Assembly (NCBI RefSeq): GCF_002893765.1
Contig: NZ_CP025938.1
Span: 310,001-374,000, forward strand
DNA: 64,000 bases
Reading direction: 5' to 3'
Origin: Tamlana carrageenivorans
GTDB taxonomy: Bacteria; Bacteroidota; Bacteroidia; Flavobacteriales; Flavobacteriaceae
Positions 8,192-17,444 of this stretch are shown one piece after another. The stretch's first letter is position 1. Each line of letters starts with the position of its first letter. The position numbers were made by a program, and so were the translations under genes. The notes below the pieces were generated by a model. It worked only from the letters and a program-made list of their open reading frames with translations, was not told the DNA's origin and made no database searches.

Positions 8192-9670
8192 TTAATAAGC
8201 TTTTGCAAATAACACGCGACGTGCCGAAGGTTTACCGGAATAAACACAAACTCCAGTTTCTTCCTTAGCATCTAAAGGAACACACCTAATTGTTGCCTTA
8301 GTTAATTCTTTTATTTTATCCTCTGTTTCGGTAGTTCCATCCCAATGTGCCGAAATAAAACCTGTTTTCGTTTCTAAAACAGTTTTAAAGTCTTCGAATG
8401 TATCAACCTCCGTGATATGACTATTTCTAAAATCTAAAGCTTTATTAAATAAAGCATCTTGAATCTCTTTTAATAAGCTTTCTATTTTTTCAGCTAAAAC
8501 ATTCAGATTAACAACCTCCTTAGTTAAAGTATCACGACGGGCAATCTCAACAGTGCCATTGGCTAAATCTTTTGGTCCAATAGCAATTCTAATAGGTACG
8601 CCTTGCAACTCATGTTGAGCAAATTTTGCTCCCGGTCTATGCGTATCTCTGTTGTCATACTTAACCGTAATATTTTTAGCTCTTAAGTCGGTTAAAATAC
8701 TGTTAGCGACTTCTGTGATATTGTTTAAATCTTCCTCACTCTTATATATGGGAACAATAACCACTTGGTTTGGCGCTAAACTTGGTGGTAACACTAACCC
8801 GTTATCATCACTATGTGTCATGATCAAGGCCCCCATTAATCGAGTTGAAACACCCCATGATGTGGCCCACACATAATCTTGCTTCCCTTCTTTATTGGCA
8901 AACTTCACATCGAAGGCCTTTGCGAAATTCTGTCCTAAGAAATGTGACGTTCCTGCCTGCAACGCTTTTCCATCTTGCATTAATGCTTCAATACAATAGG
9001 TTTCATCAGCCCCGGCAAAACGCTCACTTTCCGTTTTCAAACCTTGAATTACTGGAATGGCCATAAATTTCTCGGCAAAAGTGGCGTATACATTATTCAT
9101 TAGAGCCGCTTCATCTAAAGCTTCCTTTTTAGTTTCGTGAGCCGTATGTCCTTCTTGCCATAAAAACTCTGCGGTACGTAAAAATAAACGGGTTCGCATT
9201 TCCCAACGCACCACGTTAGCCCATTGGTTAATTAATAAAGGTAAATCTCTATACGATTGTACCCAACCCCTAAAGGTATTCCATATTATGGCTTCACTTG
9301 TAGGCCTAACAACAAGCTCCTCTTCTAGCCTAGCTTCTGGGTCTACGCGTAATTTACCTGGCTTATCTGGGTCATTTTGTAATCTATAATGGGTTACAAC
9401 AGCACATTCCTTAGCAAAACCTTCAGCGTTTTTTTCTTCTGCTTCAAATAAGCTCTTAGGGACAAACAACGGAAAATAAGCATTTTGATGTCCTGTTTCC
9501 TTAAACATTTTATCCAATTCTGCTTGCATTTTTTCCCATATTGCATAACCGTAAGGTTTGATAACCATACATCCTCTAACTGCAGAGTTCTCTGCTAAGT
9601 CAGCCTTGACAACCAATTCGTTATACCATTTCGAATAATCTTCTGCTCTACTAGTAAGTTTTTTACCCAT
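8192..9670 (-). CDS. proS: Prolyl-tRNA synthetase (archaeal/eukaryal type)
   Basis: This 492-residue class II synthetase charges tRNA-Pro. Motif 2 is visible as RPTSEAIIW near residue 123 with a following Trp-Glu-Met-Arg segment, and motif 3 lies in the WATSWGVSTRLMGALIMTHSDD region. The C-terminus has the zinc-type tail ending CVYSGKPSARRVLFAKAY. It lacks the editing insertion of the long bacterial form, as is normal for Bacteroidetes. I chose the start at 9670 (MGKKLTSR); an upstream ATG at 9688 would add six non-conserved residues. Confidence 0.96.
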   Translation of the reverse strand: MGKKLTSRAEDYSKWYNELVVKADLAENSAVRGCMVIKPYGYAIWEKMQAELDKMFKETGHQNAYFPLFVPKSLFEAEEKNAEGFAKECAVVTHYRLQNDPDKPGKLRVDPEARLEEELVVRPTSEAIIWNTFRGWVQSYRDLPLLINQWANVVRWEMRTRLFLRTAEFLWQEGHTAHETKKEALDEAALMNNVYATFAEKFMAIPVIQGLKTESERFAGADETYCIEALMQDGKALQAGTSHFLGQNFAKAFDVKFANKEGKQDYVWATSWGVSTRLMGALIMTHSDDNGLVLPPSLAPNQVVIVPIYKSEEDLNNITEVANSILTDLRAKNITVKYDNRDTHRPGAKFAQHELQGVPIRIAIGPKDLANGTVEIARRDTLTKEVVNLNVLAEKIESLLKEIQDALFNKALDFRNSHITEVDTFEDFKTVLETKTGFISAHWDGTTETEDKIKELTKATIRCVPLDAKEETGVCVYSGKPSARRVLFAKAY

Positions 9671-9733
9671 AAGTTTTTTTTGGCACAAATGTTGTACCTA
9701 AGTTAAATATAAAAATAGTTCAGCAAAACTAAC

Positions 9734-9741
9734 TATTTTTG
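9734..9741 (+). promoter_or_regulatory. -7 box (TATTTTTG) for the repeat lipoprotein gene
   Basis: It matches TAnnTTTG, 28 bp upstream of the 9769 start. No TTG lies at the expected distance. Confidence 0.5.
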
Positions 9742-9768
9742 TAATGTCCAACAATAAAATTTAGAGAT

Positions 9769-10845
9769 ATGCAATTTATTAAATACTTAAAAAGAAAAGC
9801 ACCGTTAGCAAGCCTATTTGGGTTAGCCATTGTATTGGCTTCTTGCGGTTCTTACGAATATGTTGGCGCAAGCAATGATGGTATTTACGGTGGCACTGTT
9901 GCTCAATCGCAACAACGAACTAATGAAGTCCCAAATGATAATAATTATTATGAGAATTACTTCAAAACAAAATCTATAGAAGCTGAAAATTTTAATGAAG
10001 ACCCTACTATTTTCACAGATATTGATGCTTACGAAAATTCCGCTTACGTAGAAAACGACTCCTTAGTTGATAATTATCAAGGTTATGCAGGCTGGGGACA
10101 AAACAACAGCAGTGTTACAGTAAACTACATCGATAACGGCTGGAATAACTGGGGTACCGGTTGGGGCTTTGGTTTTTACTCTGGATGGGGTTATGGTTAT
10201 GGAGGCTGGGGTTATCCTGGTTATGGTTGGGGTTATCCTGGCTACGGATGGGGCTATCCTGGTTATGGCTGGGGATACCCAGGATACGGATGGGGTTATC
10301 CTGGTTACGGATGGGGCTACCCTAGATACAGAAACAACAGGTATTACTCCTACAGCGCTACACGTAGAGGCAGTTATGGAAGAAATTATTACTCTGGAAC
10401 CAATGCTTCAAGAAGAAGTTCTTACACAAGAAATAACATCAATGCTTCTAACTCCACAAGACGCAGTTCGGCAGGAACTACTTCAAAATACAACTCAACA
10501 CGAAGAAGTAGTACTGCAAATGGAAATTCACAAACAACGACCAGAAGGAGTTATAATACCAATAGAACACCTTCTCAAACAGGTGTAACAAGACGATCTT
10601 CAACAACAACACGAACACCTTCAAACAATTCGACCAGAAGGTCTTCGAATGCTACAACTAGAAGAAGTTCAAGTTCGGTTTACAAACAACCTTCAAAATC
10701 TAATTCTACGAACTATAATAACAGCTCTACTTCAAGAAGCACTAATTATAATTCGAATTCGAGTTCACGAAGTAGTGGAAGCTCCATGAGATCTTCCGGT
10801 GGTTCAAGTAGAAGCTCTTCATCTGGGGGAGGAAGAAGACGATAA
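9769..10845 (+). CDS. Lipoprotein with GWGYPGY repeats and a Ser/Arg-rich tail
   Basis: The 358-residue product has a basic N-terminus, a hydrophobic stretch and a lipobox (VLASC, Cys near residue 26), so it should be a lipid-anchored envelope protein. Residues 27-120 are acidic and Asn/Tyr-rich. Residues 146-187 are six units of GWGYPGY. From about residue 190 to the end the protein is made almost entirely of Ser, Arg, Thr, Asn and Gly, with many RRSS and TRRS steps. No catalytic domain is visible. It lies 85 bp upstream of the FadL-like gene. A surface or matrix role is inferred from composition only. Confidence 0.8.
   Translation: MQFIKYLKRKAPLASLFGLAIVLASCGSYEYVGASNDGIYGGTVAQSQQRTNEVPNDNNYYENYFKTKSIEAENFNEDPTIFTDIDAYENSAYVENDSLVDNYQGYAGWGQNNSSVTVNYIDNGWNNWGTGWGFGFYSGWGYGYGGWGYPGYGWGYPGYGWGYPGYGWGYPGYGWGYPGYGWGYPRYRNNRYYSYSATRRGSYGRNYYSGTNASRRSSYTRNNINASNSTRRSSAGTTSKYNSTRRSSTANGNSQTTTRRSYNTNRTPSQTGVTRRSSTTTRTPSNNSTRRSSNATTRRSSSSVYKQPSKSNSTNYNNSSTSRSTNYNSNSSSRSSGSSMRSSGGSSRSSSSGGGRRR
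10204..10329 (+). repeat. 21-bp coding tandem repeat, 6 units (GWGYPGY)
   Basis: Six 21-bp units encode the heptapeptide GWGYPGY, the last changed to GWGYPRY. The units differ mainly at third codon positions, so the peptide repeat appears selected rather than freshly duplicated. Confidence 0.93.
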
Positions 10846-10862
10846 CATAAAATAACAATACA

Positions 10863-10907
10863 AATTAACCAAATAAACCGGGTTCGAATCGGTTTATTTG
10901 GTTAATT
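10863..10907. terminator. 18-bp perfect inverted repeat between lipoprotein and porin genes
   Basis: The arms 10863-10880 and 10890-10907 are exact complements around a 9-base loop. The position, 18 bp after one stop and 25 bp before the next start, suits a terminator. There is no long T-run, so it may instead be a processing or stability hairpin. Confidence 0.7.
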
Positions 10908-10931
10908 CATGTTCTTAAATCAATAACATAT

Positions 10932-12479
10932 ATGAAAAAGTTTAGTTTACTACTCTTAAGCGCTTTCACATTTACAAGTATTTATGCTCAAGATATTACT
11001 GATGCTTTAAGATATTCGCAAAATGAAACCCGGGGAACTGCGCGCTTTAGAGCCTTAAGCGGTGCTTTTGGCGCCCTTGGTGGTGATATGAGTGCTGTAA
11101 GTTTAAATCCTGCTGGTTCTGCTATTTTTAGCCACAGTAACATTACGTTTACAGGATCTAACACCAATGTAAAAAATGAAACTGATTATTTTAATGAATA
11201 CACAAATACTAACGACTCTCATTTTGGCATCGACCAAGGAGGAGCCGCTTTAATATTTGTTAATAGAAACAGTTATTCGAAATGGAAAAAATTCGCCTTG
11301 TCTTTTAATTACGAAAAAACCAGCAATTTTAATAATTTTTGGAATGCCAGAGGACTGAATACCAATGACGATGGAGATTTTAGCAATTCCATAGCACGCT
11401 TTTTTTATGATTATGCTGAGGGACAACGCTTAGCCGATATTTCGGCCTTACCAGGTGAATCTATAGATCGAGCATACAGAGAAATAGGAAATCAATTTGG
11501 GTATGGCAACCAACAAGCATTCTTAGCATATGAATCTTACATTCTAGACCCTGAATTTGATGATGATGAGAATACCACCTATTTTTCAAATGTAGAGCCA
11601 GGAAATTTCAACCACGACTACACCTACTTAGCTACAGGATATAATGGCAAAATGTCCTTTAACTTTGCCACGCAGTTTGAAGACAAACTATCCTTAGGGC
11701 TAAACCTAAACTCGCATTTCATTAATTATGAACGCACTACTGCTTTACTAGAGGACAACAATAACACAGGATCTGTGGTAAACCACATTAATTTTCGAAA
11801 CAGTTTACTTACTAGAGGTGCCGGCTTCTCATTTCAGTTAGGAGGTATTTATAATATTACTCCAGATCTTAGAATGGGGCTGGTTTACGATTCACCCACT
11901 TGGTACTCCATAGACGAAGAAACAACACAATACATTAGTACCAAAAGAGATGTTTCTGGTGTACCGACTACACAAATTGTAGACCCTAGAATTATTAACG
12001 TTTTACCAAGATACCAGCTTCAAACACCGTCAAAAATAACCGCTAGTTTAGCCTATATTATTGCGAAACGCGGACTCATAAGCTTTGATTATTCCAATCA
12101 AAATTTAGCCAACACAGCATTTGGCCCGTCCTACGACACATATCTTATGGATCAAAATGTAGTTATCCAAAATGCTTTAACCGATGTATCTACCTACCGT
12201 GTAGGCGCAGAATTTAGAGTCATAAACCTACTCAGCTTACGTGGCGGATACCGCTATGAAGATAGCCCCTATAAAGACGGAGTAACGGTAAGTGATTTAA
12301 CCGGCTATTCTTTTGGTATTGGTTTAAATTTTGGAAACACAAAATTAGATTTCACTTATGATCAGGCTGAAAGATCATATCAAAATAACCTTTACAATCT
12401 TAACGGAGGTGGATCTCCTTTCGCTTCCATTGACAGAAAAAACCAAAATTTTACAATATCTCTCGGATTCAGCATATAA
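10932..12479 (+). CDS. OmpP1/FadL/TodX-type outer-membrane transport protein
   Basis: This 515-residue protein has a signal peptide (residues 1-19, ending SIYA-Q). It is followed by a FadL-like N-terminal segment (ALRYSQNETRGTARFRALSGAFGALGGDMSA, then SLNPAGSAIF) and beta-barrel strands up to an aromatic-rich C-terminal FTISLGFSI. FadL-family channels import hydrophobic compounds across the outer membrane. The substrate is unknown; Bacteroidetes copies are often mislabelled hemin receptors. A hairpin with a short T-run follows. Confidence 0.88.
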   Translation: MKKFSLLLLSAFTFTSIYAQDITDALRYSQNETRGTARFRALSGAFGALGGDMSAVSLNPAGSAIFSHSNITFTGSNTNVKNETDYFNEYTNTNDSHFGIDQGGAALIFVNRNSYSKWKKFALSFNYEKTSNFNNFWNARGLNTNDDGDFSNSIARFFYDYAEGQRLADISALPGESIDRAYREIGNQFGYGNQQAFLAYESYILDPEFDDDENTTYFSNVEPGNFNHDYTYLATGYNGKMSFNFATQFEDKLSLGLNLNSHFINYERTTALLEDNNNTGSVVNHINFRNSLLTRGAGFSFQLGGIYNITPDLRMGLVYDSPTWYSIDEETTQYISTKRDVSGVPTTQIVDPRIINVLPRYQLQTPSKITASLAYIIAKRGLISFDYSNQNLANTAFGPSYDTYLMDQNVVIQNALTDVSTYRVGAEFRVINLLSLRGGYRYEDSPYKDGVTVSDLTGYSFGIGLNFGNTKLDFTYDQAERSYQNNLYNLNGGGSPFASIDRKNQNFTISLGFSI

Positions 12480-12503
12480 TATCATAAAAAAACATAATAC
12501 CAT

Positions 12504-12544
12504 AGACCATTTGAAACTATATCGTGCTTTCAAATGGTCTTTTA
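12504..12544 (+). terminator. Terminator after the FadL-like gene
   Basis: The 13-bp stem AGACCATTTGAAA/TTTCAAATGGTCT has an 11-base loop and a TTTT run, 25 bp past the stop. The rest of the gap up to folE holds only a -7 box at 12655. Confidence 0.85.
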
Positions 12545-12654
12545 CGTTAATCATAATCCATACTAAAAACATCTTGTAATGAATAGGATGTTAGTTAGAC
12601 TAAAGCAAAAAATTAATATTTTAACAACACCAAGTATAACAAAACGGAATTGCT

Positions 12655-12662
12655 TATCTTTG
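12655..12662 (+). promoter_or_regulatory. -7 box (TATCTTTG) for the folE cluster
   Basis: It matches TAnnTTTG, 115 bp upstream of folE. No TTG lies 19 bp upstream. It implies a leader of about 105 nt. Confidence 0.5.
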
Positions 12663-12776
12663 CAAACTAATTTTTGAAATACAAATCACACCTCATTCTA
12701 CCATAAGATGCTTATAAACAAAGCAATAACAAAGAATGGTTTTTGTGATTGTTGAAAAAAAAACAGATATTAACAG

Positions 12777-13454
12777 ATGAAATTCGATAGTAATTTAGAC
12801 GATTTTGACGCCTTAGGAGAAGAACACATTGGTACTTCAGAAGATACGCCAATGCGAAATGATGCTTTTAAACTGTCTAACGAAGAAAAAATAGACATTA
12901 TTAAGGATGACGTGCGTCATATTATGGAAACCTTAGGTTTAGATTTAACCGACGACAGCTTAAAAGGGACTCCAAACCGTGTAGCAAAAATGTTTGTTAA
13001 AGAAATTTTTGGAGGCCTAGACCCTTCTAAAAAACCCAGTGCTTCTACTTTCGACAACAAATACAAATATGGCGAAATGTTAGTTGAAAAGAACATAACT
13101 GTTTACTCAACTTGCGAGCATCACTTACTTCCTATAGTAGGTAGAGCCCATATCGCTTATATATCTAACGGAACTGTGGTTGGTTTATCTAAGATGAATC
13201 GTGTGGTAGATTACTTTGCTAAGCGTCCACAGGTACAGGAGCGTTTAACCATTCAAATCGTTAGAGAACTTCAAAGAGTATTAGGTACCAAAGATGTAGC
13301 TTGCGTGATTGACGCCAAACACCTCTGTGTAAATTCTAGAGGTATTCGCGACATTGAAAGTAGCACCGTAACTTCAGAATTTGGAGGAAAATTTAAAGAT
13401 ATGGGTACCCGTCGTGAATTTTTAGACTATATAAAATTAGACACTACCTTTTAA
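12777..13454 (+). CDS. folE: GTP cyclohydrolase I
   Basis: This 225-residue enzyme converts GTP to dihydroneopterin triphosphate, the first step of folate and pterin synthesis. Zinc ligands are visible in CEHH near residues 112-115 and in a Cys near 183 (AKHLCV). Substrate-binding segments follow the family pattern (VGLSKMNR, RPQVQERLT). The N-terminal 35 residues are a variable acidic extension. It is followed after 37 bp by cysS and then yidD on the same strand, probably one transcript. Confidence 0.97.
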   Translation: MKFDSNLDDFDALGEEHIGTSEDTPMRNDAFKLSNEEKIDIIKDDVRHIMETLGLDLTDDSLKGTPNRVAKMFVKEIFGGLDPSKKPSASTFDNKYKYGEMLVEKNITVYSTCEHHLLPIVGRAHIAYISNGTVVGLSKMNRVVDYFAKRPQVQERLTIQIVRELQRVLGTKDVACVIDAKHLCVNSRGIRDIESSTVTSEFGGKFKDMGTRREFLDYIKLDTTF

Positions 13455-13491
13455 ATTCAGTCATCAAAAACAACTTGTTATCTAAATACGC

Positions 13492-14973
13492 ATGCAGCTA
13501 TACCAATCGCAATCTCTAAAGATTTACAATTCATTATCCGGAAAAAAAGAAACATTTAAACCAATTAATGAAGGCCATATCGGCATGTATGTTTGTGGTC
13601 CTACGGTTTATAGTAATGTACACTTAGGTAATGTGAGAACATTTATGTCTTTTGACATGATTTTTCGCTATTTGAAGCATTTGGGTTACAAAGTGCGCTA
13701 TGTTAGAAACATTACCGATGCCGGACATTTAGAAAATGATGCTGACGCTGGTGAAGATAAAATCACAAAAAAAGCGCGTTTAGAACAAATTGAACCTATG
13801 GAAGTCGTACAACGATACACCGTAGATTTTCATAATATTTTAAATACGTTTAACTTTTTACCGCCTAGTATAGAGCCTACCGCTACGGGCCATATTATCG
13901 AACAAATTGAGCTCATAAAAAACATTATTGACAACGGATTTGCTTATGTGGTAAACGGCTCGGTGTACTTTGATGTCCATAAGTTTAATGAAACTAATGA
14001 GTACGGTAAGCTGAGTAAACGTAAACTTGACGATTTAATTCACAACACACGAACCTTAGACGGACAATGCGATAAAAAGAATCCTCAAGATTTTGCGCTT
14101 TGGAAAAAAGCCGAACCGCAGCACATTATGCGTTGGCCTTCACCTTGGAGTGATGGATTTCCTGGGTGGCACTTAGAGTGTACCGCTATGAGCACCAAAT
14201 ACTTAGGAGAACAATTTGACATTCACGGTGGTGGAATGGATTTAAAATTCCCACACCACGAATGCGAAATAGCTCAAAATGAAGCAGCTATAGGTAAATC
14301 GCCTGTAAATTACTGGATGCATGCCAATATGCTAGAGTTAAACGGGCAGCGTATGTCTAAATCTACTGGAAATACCGTGAATCCGCACGAATTACTTTCA
14401 GGAGATAATACGTTTTTCAGTAAAGCTTATGCACCAAGCGTGATTCGTTTCTTTATTGCACAATCATCTTACCGAAGTGTATTAGACTTAACAGATGACG
14501 GATTATTAGCCAGTGAAAAAGGCTTTAACAGATTGATGGAAGCCATGAATTTGCTAGGTAGCATACAAGCTTCAAAAGCATCATCATTAGACATTGAATC
14601 ATGGAAACAAAAATGTTATGATGCGATGAACGATGATTTTAATTCGCCTATTTTAATCGCTCATTTATTTGAAGCCGCGAAATATATCAATCAGCTTAAA
14701 GAAGGTAGTGAAACCCTCACTTCTGAAGATTTAAACATTTTAAAAGACACTTTAAACACCTTTGTTTTTGATGTCCTTGGTTTGGAAAACAACGCTAGCA
14801 ACAATTCTGGAACCGATAAACTTTCTGGAGCTGTCGATGTTTTAATTAAACTCAGACAAGAAGCTAGAGCAAATAAAGATTTTGCTTTATCAGATAAAAT
14901 TCGTGATGAACTGGCTGAAGTAGGTATTCAGCTCAAAGACGGCAAAGACGGCACGACTTTTTCAATTCAATAA
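13492..14973 (+). CDS. cysS: Cysteinyl-tRNA synthetase
   Basis: This 493-residue class I synthetase has the HxGN signature as HLGN near residue 43, the KMSKS loop as RMSKS near 286, and zinc ligands in CGPTVYS (N-terminal), the ECT of GWHLECTAMS, and the HHECE segment. Length and order match the family. The start at 13492 fits the conserved N-terminus. It lies 37 bp after folE and 50 bp before yidD. Confidence 0.98.
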   Translation: MQLYQSQSLKIYNSLSGKKETFKPINEGHIGMYVCGPTVYSNVHLGNVRTFMSFDMIFRYLKHLGYKVRYVRNITDAGHLENDADAGEDKITKKARLEQIEPMEVVQRYTVDFHNILNTFNFLPPSIEPTATGHIIEQIELIKNIIDNGFAYVVNGSVYFDVHKFNETNEYGKLSKRKLDDLIHNTRTLDGQCDKKNPQDFALWKKAEPQHIMRWPSPWSDGFPGWHLECTAMSTKYLGEQFDIHGGGMDLKFPHHECEIAQNEAAIGKSPVNYWMHANMLELNGQRMSKSTGNTVNPHELLSGDNTFFSKAYAPSVIRFFIAQSSYRSVLDLTDDGLLASEKGFNRLMEAMNLLGSIQASKASSLDIESWKQKCYDAMNDDFNSPILIAHLFEAAKYINQLKEGSETLTSEDLNILKDTLNTFVFDVLGLENNASNNSGTDKLSGAVDVLIKLRQEARANKDFALSDKIRDELAEVGIQLKDGKDGTTFSIQ

Positions 14974-15023
14974 AAAGATACCATCTATCTATATAGAAAA
15001 CACTTTATTAAAAGTAAATAAGC

Positions 15024-15248
15024 ATGCTTAAAAAAATACTGATAGCGCCTTTTTTACTTTTAATAAAAGTGTATCAAACACTTATTTCCCCTTTAACCCC
15101 TGCGACTTGCAGGTTCCACCCTACATGCTCTCAATATGCCAAGGAAGCTTTAACCAAACATGGTTTTTTTAAAGGCGGCTGGTTGGCTATAAAGCGAATT
15201 TTTAGTTGTCATCCTTGGGGTGGTTCAGGGTATGATCCGGTTCCTTAA
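15024..15248 (+). CDS. yidD: Membrane protein insertion efficiency factor YidD
   Basis: This 74-residue protein has an N-terminal amphipathic/hydrophobic helix (residues 1-20). It carries the YidD Cys pattern: CRFHPTCSQYA near 29-39 and FSCHPWGGSGYDPVP at the end. YidD assists YidC-dependent insertion of inner-membrane proteins. An IS982 element lies 114 bp downstream. Confidence 0.95.
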   Translation: MLKKILIAPFLLLIKVYQTLISPLTPATCRFHPTCSQYAKEALTKHGFFKGGWLAIKRIFSCHPWGGSGYDPVP

Positions 15249-15967
15249 TTTGCGCTTTTACTTGTTGATTTGGTCAACCGTGTAATTGTGGAGTCATCAA
15301 CTAAAGTTAAGTTTCGTGACTAATCTTATTCAGGCCACTTTTTGTTCTAGAAATTTATTTCAACCCGTTGTGCATTTTAAATAATGCTAATTTTAATATT
15401 ATTAATGTTTCTCCCAAAAATAAACTTATTGATATACTGAATAGTTGTTAAAGCAGTTATCTTAGCTACGATTCTTGTTTTAAAACCTTCAAAAGTTTTA
15501 GCATAATTGCGTCTTATCATAAATTGGTCACAAAGTTGTGAAAATAATGTTTCTATCCTTTTCCTCTTTTTTCTAAATACATAAGGCTGTACTTTGTAAT
15601 TTTTTTGATTGCTTCTCATAGGTGTATTTAGCGTTATATTACAGGTTTCAAACAAGTTAAGCTGTATTTCTGTTGATAAATAGCCTTTATCACCAATTAA
15701 TGTACAATCGCTTATTTGCATCTTAATATCTTTAAGATAATTAATATCGTGTACAGATGCTGGACTCAAATCGATACTTTGAAAGACACCATTTACAGAA
15801 CAAACAGCGTGCAGTTTATAACCGTAATAATTAGAACTTTGAGCTGTACAATAACCTTTATCTGGAAATGCATAAGTGTTTTCTTTACAAATCTTTGAAC
15901 GAGAACTGCGTGATAATTTACAAACTTCTAAAGGCATACTATCTACTACAAAATAATCTTCAAATTC

Positions 15968-17048
15968 GGCCTAATAGACAAAATGGTTGGTCTTTTAACT
16001 CTTTAATTTTCATGTGGACAAAATGGTTGGTCTTTTAACACCTATTCTTTTACGTCTATTTTTGCTTTTAAAAACTCATTAATAAATTTGATTTTTCTTT
16101 GTTTGGTTAATCCGTTATGATTTCTGAGTTTGTTTTTTAAATCAGAAAAATGCCCATCAATCATATTGGTTGTATTAGGAATATTTAAATCGTAATTATC
16201 ATACCATGTAAATAACCATGTCATATTCGTATTAAGACTTCTATACGCACTCCTAAGTCGTTTATGGGTAAAATGACTCTTGCCTGTTTCATTATTAATA
16301 GTTCGCTCATTTAAAAAGCTTTCCCACTTAATAAACCACATATTTAATCCTCCTTCGAAAGATTCTTTATCTGTATTTTTGAGCATAGCTACATGCGTTT
16401 TTAATTCAATTGAAGCAAGCATTTTCGGGTTCTTAGTTATATATCTTCTTATTGCAGCAACTTGATGAAATTGACAGAGCTGGACAGGTATTCCTTTAAA
16501 CGTACCAACCAAGCCTTTTCTACCATCACATACAATAGCAACAATCTCAAAACCTTTAGATTTTAGCTCATTAATCCCCTTTATATACAAAGCGTTAGTT
16601 TCTGATTTGACGTAATACCAAAGAAGATTCTCCTTGCTGTAAGCATCCTTAAAGAGCATTAATCCAAAGCTTCTCCTCCAATATGTTGTATCCATTAAGA
16701 CAATAACTTTCTTAGGTGTTATCTCTACGTCCTTTACTTGATGAAGATCTAGTTTACGTTGTATAGTTCGCTTTGAACATCCATATTTCTGAGAAAGCTG
16801 TAAATAGGTCTGCTTTCCTCTGGTATATTCATCCCAAAGAGAGTCTACTTGAATTTCTTTTCCTCCAGTAAAAACACTTTTACAATTCAAACATTTATAA
16901 CGCTGTTTTTCTAATCTAACACCATATTTATGGGTTAGTAAGCTATTACAAAATTTACATTTTTTTTATTCAAAGCCTTTGATTTGCTTCAAAGCTAATA
17001 AACATAAGCTCTTCGAAAGGATTTACCAACCATTTTGTCCATTACATC
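15968..17048 (-). mobile_element. IS256-variant/IS1249-like element nested in IS982 copy 1
   Basis: The terminal repeats share GACAAAATGGTTGGT after a diverged 9-bp end (GGCCTAATA on the left, GATGTAATG on the right). The left flank TCAAATTC (15960-15967) and right flank TCAAATC (17049-17055) look like an 8-bp target duplication that has lost one T on the right. A second copy of the 23-bp subterminal motif lies at 16017-16039. Confidence 0.82.
16042..16890 (-). CDS. IS256-variant (Zn-ribbon) transposase
   Basis: This 282-residue product carries a helix-turn-helix-like segment (QLSQKYGCSKRTIQRKLD) and acidic residues in VLMDTTYW and IVCDGRKG. The C-terminal motif TTNMIDGHFSDLKNK has Asp where Glu is more usual. 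The frame extends upstream past the ATG at 16890 to about 16957 and encodes a zinc ribbon there (CKFC, then YKCLNCKS). That extension has no clear start codon and is preceded by an A8 run, so a 1-base slip or frameshifting there may be needed for full-length protein. Confidence 0.8.
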   Translation of the reverse strand: MNCKSVFTGGKEIQVDSLWDEYTRGKQTYLQLSQKYGCSKRTIQRKLDLHQVKDVEITPKKVIVLMDTTYWRRSFGLMLFKDAYSKENLLWYYVKSETNALYIKGINELKSKGFEIVAIVCDGRKGLVGTFKGIPVQLCQFHQVAAIRRYITKNPKMLASIELKTHVAMLKNTDKESFEGGLNMWFIKWESFLNERTINNETGKSHFTHKRLRSAYRSLNTNMTWLFTWYDNYDLNIPNTTNMIDGHFSDLKNKLRNHNGLTKQRKIKFINEFLKAKIDVKE

Positions 17049-17444
17049 TCAAATCATTAAAATGGGAAGCTAAGCTTAACCTGATACTGTTGAGCTTATT
17101 AACTAGTTTTCGTCTTCTTCTATTGTAGACACTTCTCTCTATTTTTGATAATAGGGAATCTGGAAGTTTTCTAAAAAGGTCATTTTCACTATCTATTCCC
17201 ATAAATTCGGCAGTAAGACTCAAGCTGATAAGTTCTAAATCACTAAGCTTTGGTTGTCGTCTTTGATAACTTAAAAGTTGTTCTTTCGATATTTTTCTTA
17301 ATACTTCCAATATTCTTTCGTAATTTGCACTCAAGTTGTTCATTATTAATGATTTGTGGTTAAATCAATTTGCTGATTTTCAGTAAGATGAACAACTTTT
17401 TTCTTTTAAATCATAATGCACAACGGGTTATTTCAATTTATTGT

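Larger units (their letters stand above)
15377..17343 (-). pseudogene. IS982 transposase split by an IS insertion
   Basis: The N-terminal part (17343 to about 17056, ending ...SLASHF) and the C-terminal part (about 15967 to 15377, starting near MPLEVCKLS) together match the 292-residue intact protein of copy 2. The break falls just before the first catalytic Asp (VVDSMPLEVC). No active transposase is expected, but the ends remain and could be mobilised by a transposase made elsewhere. Confidence 0.92.
15363..17428 (-). mobile_element. IS982-family element copy 1, interrupted by another IS
   Basis: The terminal repeats ACCCGTTGTGCATT (15363) and its complement (ending 17428) flank the element. 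A 7-bp duplication TATTTCA occurs at 15356-15362 and 17429-17435. Apart from the inserted IS at 15968-17048 it is nearly identical to the intact copy at 37092-38069. Confidence 0.92.

Noticed and set aside
10169..10588. 139-codon frame inside the repeat lipoprotein gene
   Set aside because: It is a byproduct of the 21-bp repeat in the +1 frame; composition and lack of a start signal argue against a real gene.
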